Made by a program: the position numbers and the translations under genes
Origin: Holophaga sp.
GTDB lineage: Bacteria > Acidobacteriota > Holophagae > Holophagales > Holophagaceae
DNA: 17,288 nucleotides
Assembly (NCBI GenBank): GCA_031292735.1
Contig: JARLGP010000104.1
Coordinates: forward strand, 1 to 17,288
Direction of reading: 5' to 3'
Shown: in pieces, positions 8,331 through 14,359 of the stretch
Layout: every line of letters starts with the position of its first letter
Numbering within the stretch: the first letter of the stretch is position 1
The notes under the pieces: model-generated
Database searches by the model: none
Seen by the model: the letters and a program-made list of their open reading frames with translations, nothing else
What the model was told of the DNA's origin: nothing

Positions 8331-9296
8331 TGGGAACTCCTTTTTGCCCTCGCGGGCTGGTTGAGGGGTGTGGGTGGGGGAATGCTGTTTACCGGCTGCG
8401 GCCGAACCACCCGTTTTTTTCTTACTCGCTTCATGCGGGCCCGCTGCAGCCTTGCCTTGCTTTACGACTTTGGCTGAAGGGTCCTGCAAAAGGTCCTGCC
8501 TGCCCTTGGTCTTGATGGGCTTTTTCGGGATCTCGACCCCGGCGAGGATCTGCGCCAACCGCTTGCCGGGATAGAACTCGTCCAGCAGGGCGTCGCCGAC
8601 CATGACGCCGTGTACCCCCATGGCTTCCAGCTGCTGGATCTGCTGGAGGGTGCTGACCCCTGCCTCGAGGATCCGCAGGCAGCGGCTCTGGGGCACCTTG
8701 TCCAGGAGGGCGAGCGCCTCCTCCCAGCGCGGCTCCCAGGTGTCCAGGTCGCGGCCCAGCACGCAGACGATGTCGGCGTCGGCATCCAGGGCCCGCTTGA
8801 GGTCGGCTTCGCTGGCCACCTCCACGATCACGTCGAGGCTCTTGGCCCGGGCCAGCTTCTGCAGCGCCGCCAGGCGGTCGGGCTCCAGCAGGGAGGCCAT
8901 CAGGAAGACACCGTCCGCGCCCAGGATCTTGCTCTCCTCGATCTGGTATTCCTCGAAGATGAAGTCGTGGCGGAGCAGCGGAACCTTCACCGCGGAACGG
9001 ACGTCGGAAAGGTGCTTGTCCTCGCCGTAGAACAGGAACCGGTCGGTGGCCACCGAGATGACCTTCGCGCCGTTCTCCACCAGGCTCTTGGCGTGCGTGG
9101 AAGCGCGGTAGCTGTCCCGGACCTGTCCGCGCAAAGGGTTGCCCCCAGCGGTTTCAGCGATGATGGAAATCCCGGGCTGGCTCAGTTCCTCCTTCAGCGA
9201 ATGATGCCCCTTGTAGGCGTCCTTCACCGCCGCAGGACCTTTTTGCTTTTTGATCTCGATGTCCAGTGCTTTGAATATCTGGACTTTTTTCAACAT
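7815..9296 (-). CDS. TrpC-like TIM barrel fused to a histone-H1-like lysine-rich repeat tail
   Basis: One uninterrupted 493-residue frame. Residues about 1-255 align with indole-3-glycerol-phosphate synthase. E48 (IIAE), E159 (VEV), E211 and the phosphate-site G234 are kept. The catalytic lysine of EIKxxSPSKG is A50, the general-acid lysine of LRKDF is H110, the asparagine of NNRN is G181 and the serine of SESG is A212. It is therefore probably not a working IGPS. Residues 256-322 are a K/A/P/Q-rich linker, with 24 of the last 54 codons ending in A or T, unlike the barrel. Residues 355-493 are PAAKK and [10 protein letters not shown] repeats resembling AlgP/H1-like bacterial DNA-binding tails. 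A second start lies inside at 8330. The upstream Shine-Dalgarno is weak (GGGGG, 6 nt before ATG). The gene is probably first of an operon with eno and ftsB. True fusion versus loss of a stop between two genes is unresolved. Confidence 0.8.
   Translation of the reverse strand: MLKKVQIFKALDIEIKKQKGPAAVKDAYKGHHSLKEELSQPGISIIAETAGGNPLRGQVRDSYRASTHAKSLVENGAKVISVATDRFLFYGEDKHLSDVRSAVKVPLLRHDFIFEEYQIEESKILGADGVFLMASLLEPDRLAALQKLARAKSLDVIVEVASEADLKRALDADADIVCVLGRDLDTWEPRWEEALALLDKVPQSRCLRILEAGVSTLQQIQQLEAMGVHGVMVGDALLDEFYPGKRLAQILAGVEIPKKPIKTKGRQDLLQDPSAKVVKQGKAAAGPHEASKKKTGGSAAAGKQHSPTHTPQPAREGKKEFPMEQIHQPDETTVAVASDTAEVSAAPKKLAARKPAAKKPAAKKPAAKKPAAKKPAAKKPAAKKPAAKKPVAKKAPVKKAVAKKAPVKKAVAKKAPVKKAVAKKAPVKKAVAKKAPVKKAVAKKAPVKKVVAKKAPVKKAVAKKAPAKKVVAKKAPVKKAVAKKAPAKKATKK
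7818..8114. repeat. 30-nt tandem repeats (with 60-nt higher-order period) encoding [10 protein letters not shown]
   Basis: Nine full and one partial copies of a 30-nt unit. Pairs of units look alike at 60-nt spacing (the string TTCTTCACGGGGGCCTT recurs at 7861, 7981 and 8041 with near-copies at 7921 and 8101). All units keep the reading frame, so slippage would change tail length without a frameshift. Confidence 0.9.
8115..8249. repeat. 15-nt tandem repeats encoding PAAKK
   Basis: About eight copies of a 15-nt unit of the type GGCTTCTTGGCCGCG (plus-strand sense), encoding PVAKK once, PAAKK seven times and a diverged LAARK. The block abuts the 30-nt repeats and differs in unit length, pointing to two separate expansion events. 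Confidence 0.9.
8328..8342 (-). promoter_or_regulatory. Internal ribosome binding site and ATG within the TrpC/H1 fusion
   Basis: On the minus strand AAGGAG (8337-8342) stands 6 nt before ATG (8330-8328). A well-spaced Shine-Dalgarno in the middle of a lysine-rich coding linker could arise by chance from AAA-AAG-GAG codons. Its placement exactly at the linker/tail boundary argues that it is functional. Confidence 0.55.
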
Positions 9297-9510
9297 TTAC
9301 AACCCCCGGGTCCCATCGGGTCCAGACACGTTTATGCGCGAGGAGTCGAATGGGAAGCTTCTTACTAGAATCCACTAAACCAGCGTTTCCAATACGGTCA
9401 ATAGAATTGTGAAGGTTATTTTCGATATTCTATTCGTGGTTTTTGTCGGTCTCAACTCTTTGCGGATCGGCTGGAACGCGCGAGACTGCTACAACACAGG
9501 AGATGCGACC
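9297..9510. other. Divergent intergenic region between the TrpC/H1-like gene and upp
   Basis: A 214-nt divergent spacer. It holds the minus-strand promoter candidate at 9374-9401. On the plus strand it has A+T-rich sequence near 9405-9440 (TTGTGA at 9407, TATTCT at 9426 and TATTCG at 9431), but no pair of boxes with good spacing, so the upp promoter is not assigned. No gene is seen in it. Confidence 0.5.
9374..9401 (-). promoter_or_regulatory. Candidate sigma-70 promoter for the TrpC/H1-like gene
   Basis: Reading the minus strand, TTGACC (9401-9396) is followed after 16 nt by TTTAGT (9379-9374). This gives a near-consensus -35 and a 4-of-6 match at -10. It would start transcription near 9367, leaving a leader of about 70 nt before the ATG at 9296. 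The intergenic region is clearly more A+T-rich than its surroundings, as expected for a promoter. Confidence 0.5.
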
Positions 9511-10137
9511 ATGGAAGCACTGGTGCTTGACCACCCGCTTTGCCAGCACAAATTGACCTTGCTGAGGGACGTGAAAACCCCTGGGAGCCTCTTTCGCCGG
9601 GTGGTCGAAGAGATCGGACTGATCCTCGCGGTGGAGGGCACGCGTCACCTGACGACCGAGTCGGTGGCCGTGGAGACGCCCCTGGAGCGCACCCAGGGCC
9701 GCCGGCTCACGCCGCTCGATCCGGTGCTGGTGCCGGTGCTGCGGGCTGGCCTGGGCCTGCTGCCGGCCTTCCTGCAGCTCATTCCCACGGCCAAGGTGGG
9801 CCACCTGGGCCTCTACCGGGATCATGATTCCCTCGTGCCGGTGCCCTACTACCGCAACTTTCCGCCGCTTCTGGATGAACGGATCGTGTTCGTCCTGGAC
9901 CCCATGCTGGCCACCGGCGGCAGCGCCTCGGAGGCGGTGCGGCAGCTGAAGTCGGCCGGCGCCAAGAACCTCACCCTGTGCTCGGTGATCGCCGCTCCGG
10001 AAGGGATCCGGCGGCTGCAGGAGGACCACCCCGATCTCAGGATCGTGGTGGCCGCCCTGGACCGGGAACTGAACGAAAAAGCCTACATCCTTCCCGGCCT
10101 GGGCGATGCGGGCGATCGCCTGTTCGGGACCCTTTAG
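9511..10137 (+). CDS. upp: Uracil phosphoribosyltransferase
   Basis: Pyrimidine-salvage enzyme that makes UMP from uracil and PRPP in the cytosol. The 208-residue length is the family norm. It contains PVLRAGLGLLP (75-85), the PRPP-binding loop DPMLATGGSA (130-139) and the uracil-binding C-terminus GLGDAGDRLFGT (196-207). The start at ATG 9511 has AGGAG (9498-9502) 8 nt upstream. The same frame could be read from GTG 9409, adding 34 hydrophobic residues, but that part lies in the A+T-rich promoter region and is not conserved. The gene is single and convergent with the flagellar cluster. Confidence 0.96.
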   Translation: MEALVLDHPLCQHKLTLLRDVKTPGSLFRRVVEEIGLILAVEGTRHLTTESVAVETPLERTQGRRLTPLDPVLVPVLRAGLGLLPAFLQLIPTAKVGHLGLYRDHDSLVPVPYYRNFPPLLDERIVFVLDPMLATGGSASEAVRQLKSAGAKNLTLCSVIAAPEGIRRLQEDHPDLRIVVAALDRELNEKAYILPGLGDAGDRLFGTL

Positions 10138-10261
10138 GGGCCGTTGCGGAATAACCATTCCCGTTCATCCCCATTCCGCTACGGCCCCCCTGGCGGCGCA
10201 TGCGTCGCCAGGGATCTAAGGACCTTATGCCGGGGCCGCGCGAAACGGGAAGGGTTATTCC
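10137..10261. repeat. 125-nt element of nested, mutually exclusive inverted repeats after upp
   Basis: Three pairings are visible. GGGGCCGTTGCGGAAT (10137-10152) pairs with 10173-10188 with one mismatch. A 26-nt near-palindrome at 10188-10213 contains GCATGC and has one G-T pair. The outer arms GGAATAACCATTCCCGTT (10148-10165) and AACGGGAAGGGTTATTCC (10244-10261) match at 17 of 18. The first and third pairings compete for 10148-10152. No T-run follows, so this is not a textbook terminator. It occupies the whole gap between convergent genes and could be a 3'-end structure or a REP/MITE-like repeat. Confidence 0.65.
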
Positions 10262-10272
10262 ATCACACCCTC

Positions 10273-10572
10273 TTAGCGGGGCGATTCCTTGTAGGCGCTG
10301 AGGGCCCGGCAGCCGTTGGCGTTCTTGGTCAGCCGCTGCTTGAGGGTCTTCTGGGAAGATTCGATCATCGCCATCCTCCGGCTCAGCATGATGCCCAGGA
10401 CCTTGGCCCGGAGCTTGACGTCCGGCCAATGGGCGCCTCGCTCGGCGGTGGCCACGGACCGGTTGAACTCCGCATGCCACAGGGCGATGGCGTCGCCGTT
10501 GGGATGCTCCAGCGGCGCCCGGAGCAGGGGCTCCAGCTGTTCGAGGACATTGAGGATATCCTGGTCGCTCAT
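10273..10572 (-). CDS. Small helical protein in the fliT position (possible flagellar chaperone)
   Basis: A 99-residue soluble protein, mostly predicted helix, with no membrane segment, signal peptide or cysteine pair motif. It has an acidic leucine-rich start (MSDQDILNVLEQLEPLLRAP) and a basic C-terminal half (KTLKQRLTKNANGCRALSAYK). Its ATG overlaps the fliS stop as ATGA, so it is coupled to flagellar export genes. In many bacteria fliD-fliS is followed by fliT, a small helical chaperone for FliD. Size, position and helical character fit, but I see no diagnostic FliT motif, so the function is inferred from context only. Confidence 0.65.
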   Translation of the reverse strand: MSDQDILNVLEQLEPLLRAPLEHPNGDAIALWHAEFNRSVATAERGAHWPDVKLRAKVLGIMLSRRMAMIESSQKTLKQRLTKNANGCRALSAYKESPR

Positions 10573-11000
10573 CCCACCAGTCCCTCGACGCTGAATTCAG
10601 CTTCTTTCGGGGAGCCGCTCTGGCGCTTGCTCAGCTCCTCCCACCCGCTGCGCATGGCGGCCATCTGCCGGACCACTCGCTCGATCTGCTCGGGCCGGTT
10701 CTTCCGGCTGCCCTCGAACATCTCCTTGATCCACCAGATGTAGATCCCGTGGAGCTTGTCCACCAGGGCCCGGTCGGCTTCCGGGTTGAGCATGCCCAGC
10801 AGTTTCTGCATGATCTGGGAAACCCGCTGCAAGTGCTGGGCCTTGGCGCGGAGGTCGTTGGCATGGATCGCCTTCACGGCTTCCAGCAGGAATCTCTGGG
10901 CTCCCTCCAGCAGCATGGACGCGAGCTCTTCCGCGCTGGCGCTGTTGATCCGCTGGGCGAGGTAGATCCTCGTTGGGTTTCCGCCGTATGCAGCCTGCAT
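10569..11000 (-). CDS. fliS: Flagellin export chaperone FliS
   Basis: Cytosolic chaperone that wraps the C-terminus of flagellin, stops early polymerisation and hands it to the flagellar type III export gate. The 143-residue helical protein has the family pattern YLAQRINSASAEELASMLLE near the start, then GAQRFLLEAVKAI. These are followed by SQIMQKLLGMLNPEAD and a C-terminal LHGIYIWWIKEMFEGS helix. ATG 11000 is chosen over TTG 11006 because GGGAG stands 6 nt upstream of it. It is somewhat longer than the usual 125-135 residues because of the polar tail. It lies after fliD and overlaps the next gene by 4 nt. Confidence 0.92.
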   Translation of the reverse strand: MQAAYGGNPTRIYLAQRINSASAEELASMLLEGAQRFLLEAVKAIHANDLRAKAQHLQRVSQIMQKLLGMLNPEADRALVDKLHGIYIWWIKEMFEGSRKNRPEQIERVVRQMAAMRSGWEELSKRQSGSPKEAEFSVEGLVG

Positions 11001-11052
11001 GGTCAACTCCCTACTTGTACTGATCTATCGGTTGGAACGGAACTGAACTGAA

Positions 11053-11066
11053 GGGGCGGCCGCCCC
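11053..11066 (-). other. Perfect GC palindrome between fliD and fliS
   Basis: GGGGCGGCCGCCCC lies 2 nt after the fliD stop and can fold as a 5-bp stem with a GGCC loop, followed on the minus strand by TTCAGTTCAGTTCC. It may act as a partial terminator or an mRNA 3'-end stabiliser that lowers fliS relative to fliD. The T-run is too broken for a firm terminator call. Confidence 0.4.
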
Positions 11067-11068
11067 GT

Positions 11069-12847
11069 TCAGCTCAGGGAATTGATGCTATTGCCTGCCG
11101 CCTGGAGTTGGGAGAGGGTGGCTTCCATCGCCGAGTACTTGTTTTCCAGGGAGGTCTGCATGGTGTTGAGCATCTGCTGCTGAGAGGCGATCTGAGTGGC
11201 GAGCTCGGTGTTCTGGCTGGTGATGCTCTTCTGCATCTGGGCGAGGGACCCGGTGCCGTAGGCGGTCAGGTGGGTGATGGTGTCTTCGACCGCCTGGCCC
11301 ACCCCCCTGCTGAGGGTGAGGGTGCCGCTGCCGACGCCGGTGACACCGAGGTAGAGCCCGTCCAGCGGGGTGCCTTGGGCGCCTTGCAGGACGCCGTTGC
11401 TGCCGGTCAGGTTGTACTGGGTGCCGTCCGGGGCGGTCAGGGTGCCGGCCACGTTGCCGTTGGCGGAGTAGGAGGTGATGTTGAAGCCGATCTTGCCGGT
11501 TGCGGTCTTGGGGCCGGCCACGGCCAGGGAGACCGACGCGTTGGTGGATGTGCCGGAGGTGGCAAACACGTTCAGGGCGGCGGTGGGGTTGGCCTGGAAG
11601 GCGGTCTGGAATTTGCTGGTGTCCAGGCTCAGGGTGCCGTCCTCGTTGGTGGACAGGCCCAGGGAGGAAGCCGAATTGTAGGTGGCGGACGTCGACAGTC
11701 CGCCGACCCTCCCGGTGAGGGACTGGGAGATCTGGCTGATCAGACCCTGGGTGGCGAAGTCCCCGCTCAGCGGGCCGCTCTGGGCCGAATCGGTGTTGTA
11801 GGCCTGGATCAGGCTGTTGTAATTGTTGAGGACGGTGTTCATGTCCGCAGTGGCGGTGGTCGCGTCCGGGGTCACGGTGAGGGTGGTGGTGCCGGTCTGG
11901 CCGCCCTGGACGAGGTTGAAGGTGACTCCGTTCACCGCATCGGACACGGTGTTGGAACTGCGGGTGAGCTGAACCCCGTCCAGGGTGAACACGGCGTTCT
12001 GGCCCGGCTGGGCGGAAGAGTTCAGGCCGCCGGTGATGCTGCTGGTGGTGGTGCCCCCGGAAGTGGTGGTGCTCACGCTGCCGGCGGGGATGCCAAGGGT
12101 ATTGAGGGCCCCGCCGGTGGTGGTTTCGGCGATGCCGATGTTGCTGCCGGCCTTGCCGGACCCGGTGGTGGTGGAGGTCAGGATCAGCTCGTAGGGGTTG
12201 GTTCCGCTGCCGGTGTTCACCACCGTGGCCTGGATGCCCAGGCCCACGGAATTGGCCACGTTGGGATCGGCGGTCTGCTTCGCGTTGATGGCGTTGGCCA
12301 GGCCCTGGAGGGTGTTGTTGGTGCCGGTCAGGGTGATCGACTGGGTGTTGCCGTTGGTGTCCTGCAGGGCGAAGGTGGCGCTGCCGCTTTCATTGCCGCT
12401 GGTGTCGTTGAACACCGGGGAATTGGCGGTGGCCACCGACAGGTTGGTGGGGGCACCGCCGGACAGGGTCGGGGAGATCTCGGCGGCGGTGGCCGTCTTG
12501 ATCACCTGCATGGTATAGCTGCCGGAGGCGCCGCCGGAGGCGGTGGCAGTGATGTAGGCGTTGTTGGGATCGGTGCTGGTCACCGTGCGGGCGGTCAGGC
12601 CCGAGGAATTCAAGGTGGCGATGCTGCTGGACAGGGTCGTCATCAGCGAGCCCAGGGCGGTCAGCGCAGTGGACCGGCTGGTGTTGGCGGTCTGTTCCGC
12701 CTTCAGCTCGTTCAAGGGTCCGCTGGCCTGGGTAATTTCGGCCTGCACCAGCTGGCTGGTCTGGAGGCCGCTGGTGATGCCCTGGAAGCTGATGCCGGAC
12801 GAACTGGTGCTAGAACTCTGTAAGCTGAGGGATGACGATGACGACAT
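11069..12847 (-). CDS. fliD: Flagellar filament cap / hook-associated protein 2
   Basis: Secreted cap protein that sits on the filament tip and folds incoming flagellin. The 592-residue protein begins with a serine-rich export-type N-terminus and a FliD_N block (GITSGLQTSQLVQAEITQAS, about 23-42, with heptad-like helix after). A Thr/Gly/Ser/Asn-rich middle follows. The FliD_C region begins with FTLDGVQLTRSSNTVSDAVN, then GVTFNLVQ, and includes NTVLNNYNSLIQAYN and a C-terminal coiled-coil helix (QQQMLNTMQTSLENKYSAME). There are no cysteines, as is usual for exported flagellar axial proteins. The ATG has GGAGG 4 nt upstream. It is preceded 24 nt away by flaG and followed by fliS. Confidence 0.93.
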   Translation of the reverse strand: MSSSSSLSLQSSSTSSSGISFQGITSGLQTSQLVQAEITQASGPLNELKAEQTANTSRSTALTALGSLMTTLSSSIATLNSSGLTARTVTSTDPNNAYITATASGGASGSYTMQVIKTATAAEISPTLSGGAPTNLSVATANSPVFNDTSGNESGSATFALQDTNGNTQSITLTGTNNTLQGLANAINAKQTADPNVANSVGLGIQATVVNTGSGTNPYELILTSTTTGSGKAGSNIGIAETTTGGALNTLGIPAGSVSTTTSGGTTTSSITGGLNSSAQPGQNAVFTLDGVQLTRSSNTVSDAVNGVTFNLVQGGQTGTTTLTVTPDATTATADMNTVLNNYNSLIQAYNTDSAQSGPLSGDFATQGLISQISQSLTGRVGGLSTSATYNSASSLGLSTNEDGTLSLDTSKFQTAFQANPTAALNVFATSGTSTNASVSLAVAGPKTATGKIGFNITSYSANGNVAGTLTAPDGTQYNLTGSNGVLQGAQGTPLDGLYLGVTGVGSGTLTLSRGVGQAVEDTITHLTAYGTGSLAQMQKSITSQNTELATQIASQQQMLNTMQTSLENKYSAMEATLSQLQAAGNSINSLS

Positions 12848-12871
12848 GGTTCCTCCACCTGCCAGGAGGGA

Positions 12872-13348
12872 TCAACCCTGCTGGTCAACCAGCACGCCGG
12901 AGGCGCCCTGGGTACTGTCCATCTGCTGCAACTTGTGTGCCATCGCGAGGACCTGGGCGGAGGGAATCTGGAGGACCATCTGTTTGGTCTGGGCGTTGAC
13001 GATCTTCACGTAGCTTTGACCCGTGTCGTGGTCCACTTGGATGGTGACGGTCTGCAGCGGCTTGACGTAGTCCTGGAGGCTTTTGACAGCATCGCCGAGG
13101 GCCTTGGCGGCGTCCTCGGCCAGGGGGGTCTTGGTTTTGCTCGCGTCGCTGGATGGCGGGCCGGAATCGGCCCGGATTGTGGGGGCGGAAGAGGCTGCGG
13201 TGGACGAGGCCTGGGCCGGGGCCGCCGCGGCCGACGAAGCTGAAGCAGCCGACGAAGTCGGGGCAGCCTGAGTCGGGGCCGCCGCCGTTGCGGTCATCAG
13301 GACTCCTGGCGCCATGCTGCTGGTGATGCTGCTGACGGAATCAGCCAT
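12872..13348 (-). CDS. flaG: FlaG-family flagellar protein
   Basis: Member of the FlaG family, which is encoded between flagellin and fliD in many bacteria and affects filament length; the mechanism is not well defined. The 158-residue protein has a long low-complexity Ala/Ser/Pro N-terminal half (to about residue 75). The conserved C-terminal domain includes VTIQVDHDTGQSYVKIVNA, then TKQMVLQIPSAQVLAMAHKL, matching the family pattern of a beta hairpin, a QIP motif and a helix. The start at 13348 has GAGGAG 7 nt upstream; an in-frame upstream start at 13384 lacks this. It is 72 nt downstream of fliC and 24 nt upstream of fliD. Confidence 0.85.
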   Translation of the reverse strand: MADSVSSITSSMAPGVLMTATAAAPTQAAPTSSAASASSAAAAPAQASSTAASSAPTIRADSGPPSSDASKTKTPLAEDAAKALGDAVKSLQDYVKPLQTVTIQVDHDTGQSYVKIVNAQTKQMVLQIPSAQVLAMAHKLQQMDSTQGASGVLVDQQG

Positions 13349-13374
13349 GAGGAAGCTCCTCACTTGGATAACGC

Positions 13375-13400
13375 GGGGGGACAAGCACGGCTCGCCCCCC
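13375..13400 (-). terminator. G/C hairpin between fliC and flaG (possible partial terminator)
   Basis: Six G (13375-13380) pair with six C (13395-13400) across a 14-nt loop, about 20 nt past the fliC stop on the minus strand. Without a T-tract it would at most attenuate. A structure here could explain how flagellin is expressed far above the downstream flaG-fliD-fliS genes, as is usual. Confidence 0.35.
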
Positions 13401-13420
13401 CATCATATCAAGTAACCCTG

Positions 13421-14194
13421 TTATTGCAGGAGAGAGAGGATCGACTGGCCGGCCTGGTTGGACTTGCCGAGGGCGCTGATGCCTGACTGGTTCAGGATCT
13501 GCCACTTGGTGAGGTTCACCACTTCGTCCGCCACATTGGCGTCCTGGATCTGGCTGAGCTGGGAGGTCTTGTTCTGCTGTTCAATGCCCAGCACGTTGGA
13601 GTAGGCCTGCAGGGACTCTTCACCGGCGCCGATCTGACCGCGGGAAGTGCCCAGGGAATTCAGCGAGGTGGTGATGGCGCTGGCGGCAGTTGCCGCGTCG
13701 GTGGCGTTGGACAGGTCCCCGGTGAGCTGGGTCACGGCGCTGATGGTCACGGAGAAACTGCCGAACCCGGAGGCCCCGCCGAGGCCCGTGGTCCCGCCGG
13801 TGAGGGTGCCGACGAGGTTGTTGAAGGTGTTGGTGATGCTCGTGTATTCTGCGTTCAGAGCCGAGGTGGACTGGGCGCTGAGGTTGGAACCCTGGGCCTC
13901 CTGGGCCAGTTCCGCCGCACGGGTCAGCAGGTTGGTGGCCTCGTTGAGGGTGCCGTCCGTGGTCTGCAGGGTGGTGAGCAGGTTGTTGGCGTTGGCCTGG
14001 GCCTGCGTGTCGATCTGGGTATCGGCGGTGAGGCCGTTGGCGATCACCAGTCCTGAGGCGTCGTCGGAAGCCTGGTTGATGCGTTTGCCAGTGGTGAGGC
14101 GCTGGATGGTTTTCTGCATCCCGGTGCCGGTGATCCCGAGCTCGTAGCTGGCGCCGAGTGCGGAGACGTTGTTGAGAATAGAGGTAACGGCCAT
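13421..14194 (-). CDS. fliC: Flagellin, short form (D0-D1 only)
   Basis: Filament subunit exported through the flagellar type III system. The 257-residue protein has the N-terminal flagellin domain (QRLTTGKRINQASDDASGL at 31-49, then ANGLTADTQ) and the C-terminal domain ending in QAGQSILSLLQ. The central region of about 100-185 is Ser/Thr/Gly/Asn-rich and short, so the variable surface domains D2/D3 are absent or minimal. There are no cysteines. The start at 14194 has AGGAGG (plus-strand 14200-14205) 5 nt upstream. The frame stays open far upstream, but that is a shadow of the divergent glycosyltransferase. It is the first gene of the fliC-flaG-fliD-fliS cluster. See the leader hairpin and sigma-28-like promoter entries for likely regulation. 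Confidence 0.95.
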   Translation of the reverse strand: MAVTSILNNVSALGASYELGITGTGMQKTIQRLTTGKRINQASDDASGLVIANGLTADTQIDTQAQANANNLLTTLQTTDGTLNEATNLLTRAAELAQEAQGSNLSAQSTSALNAEYTSITNTFNNLVGTLTGGTTGLGGASGFGSFSVTISAVTQLTGDLSNATDAATAASAITTSLNSLGTSRGQIGAGEESLQAYSNVLGIEQQNKTSQLSQIQDANVADEVVNLTKWQILNQSGISALGKSNQAGQSILSLLQ

Positions 14195-14199
14195 GGCAT

Positions 14200-14232
14200 C
14201 CTCCTGATGCGTTAGGCAGCATCCATGCTGCC
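14200..14232 (-). promoter_or_regulatory. fliC leader: GGA-loop hairpin plus Shine-Dalgarno, possible CsrA sites
   Basis: On the minus strand the leader contains the palindrome GGCAGCATGGATGCTGCC (14232-14215), which folds into a 7-bp stem with UGGA in the loop. It is followed 9 nt later by the Shine-Dalgarno AGGAGG (14205-14200). CsrA/RsmA recognises GGA in hairpin loops and commonly bridges an upstream hairpin and the Shine-Dalgarno; flagellin leaders are known targets (B. subtilis hag). The hairpin and spacing are seen; CsrA binding is inferred. Confidence 0.5.
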
Positions 14233-14263
14233 GAAAGATTTGCGGGGAATCCCCACGTTTAGT

Positions 14264-14291
14264 TCTTCGGATGCGGGGGGCGGATTCTTTA
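14264..14291 (-). promoter_or_regulatory. Sigma-28 (FliA)-like promoter for fliC
   Basis: On the minus strand TAAAGAAT (14291-14284) and TCCGAAGA (14271-14264) are separated by 12 nt. The FliA consensus is TAAAGTTT-N11-GCCGATAA, so the boxes match 6 of 8 and 5 of 8 with spacing one base longer. Position (start near 14257, leader about 63 nt) and the downstream gene both fit a late flagellar promoter. Confidence 0.5.
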
Positions 14292-14315
14292 GGGGTTAAT
14301 TTCAAACCGTTGCGA

Positions 14316-14333
14316 CCGGTCCGGCCGGACCGG
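14316..14333. promoter_or_regulatory. Perfect 18-bp palindrome between fliC and the glycosyltransferase operon
   Basis: CCGGTCCGGCCGGACCGG reads identically on both strands. It lies about 25 bp upstream of the fliC -35 element and 26 bp before the glycosyltransferase ATG. It could be an operator shared by both transcripts or an RNA hairpin in the glycosyltransferase leader. In G+C-rich DNA short GC palindromes are common, but a perfect 18-mer is less so. Confidence 0.45.
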
Positions 14334-14359
14334 GGCCGGGCGGCTGATATCATCTCGGG

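Noticed and set aside
9409..9510. N-terminal extension of upp from a GTG, giving a hydrophobic leader
   Set aside because: The segment is A+T-rich, lies over the promoter region and has no ribosome site. The internal ATG at 9511 has AGGAG at 8 nt and gives the exact family length.
11108..12823. 571-residue plus-strand frame opposite fliD
   Set aside because: Its composition is Gly/Val/Ala/His-rich antisense sequence of the Ser/Thr/Gly-rich FliD, with no recognisable domain.
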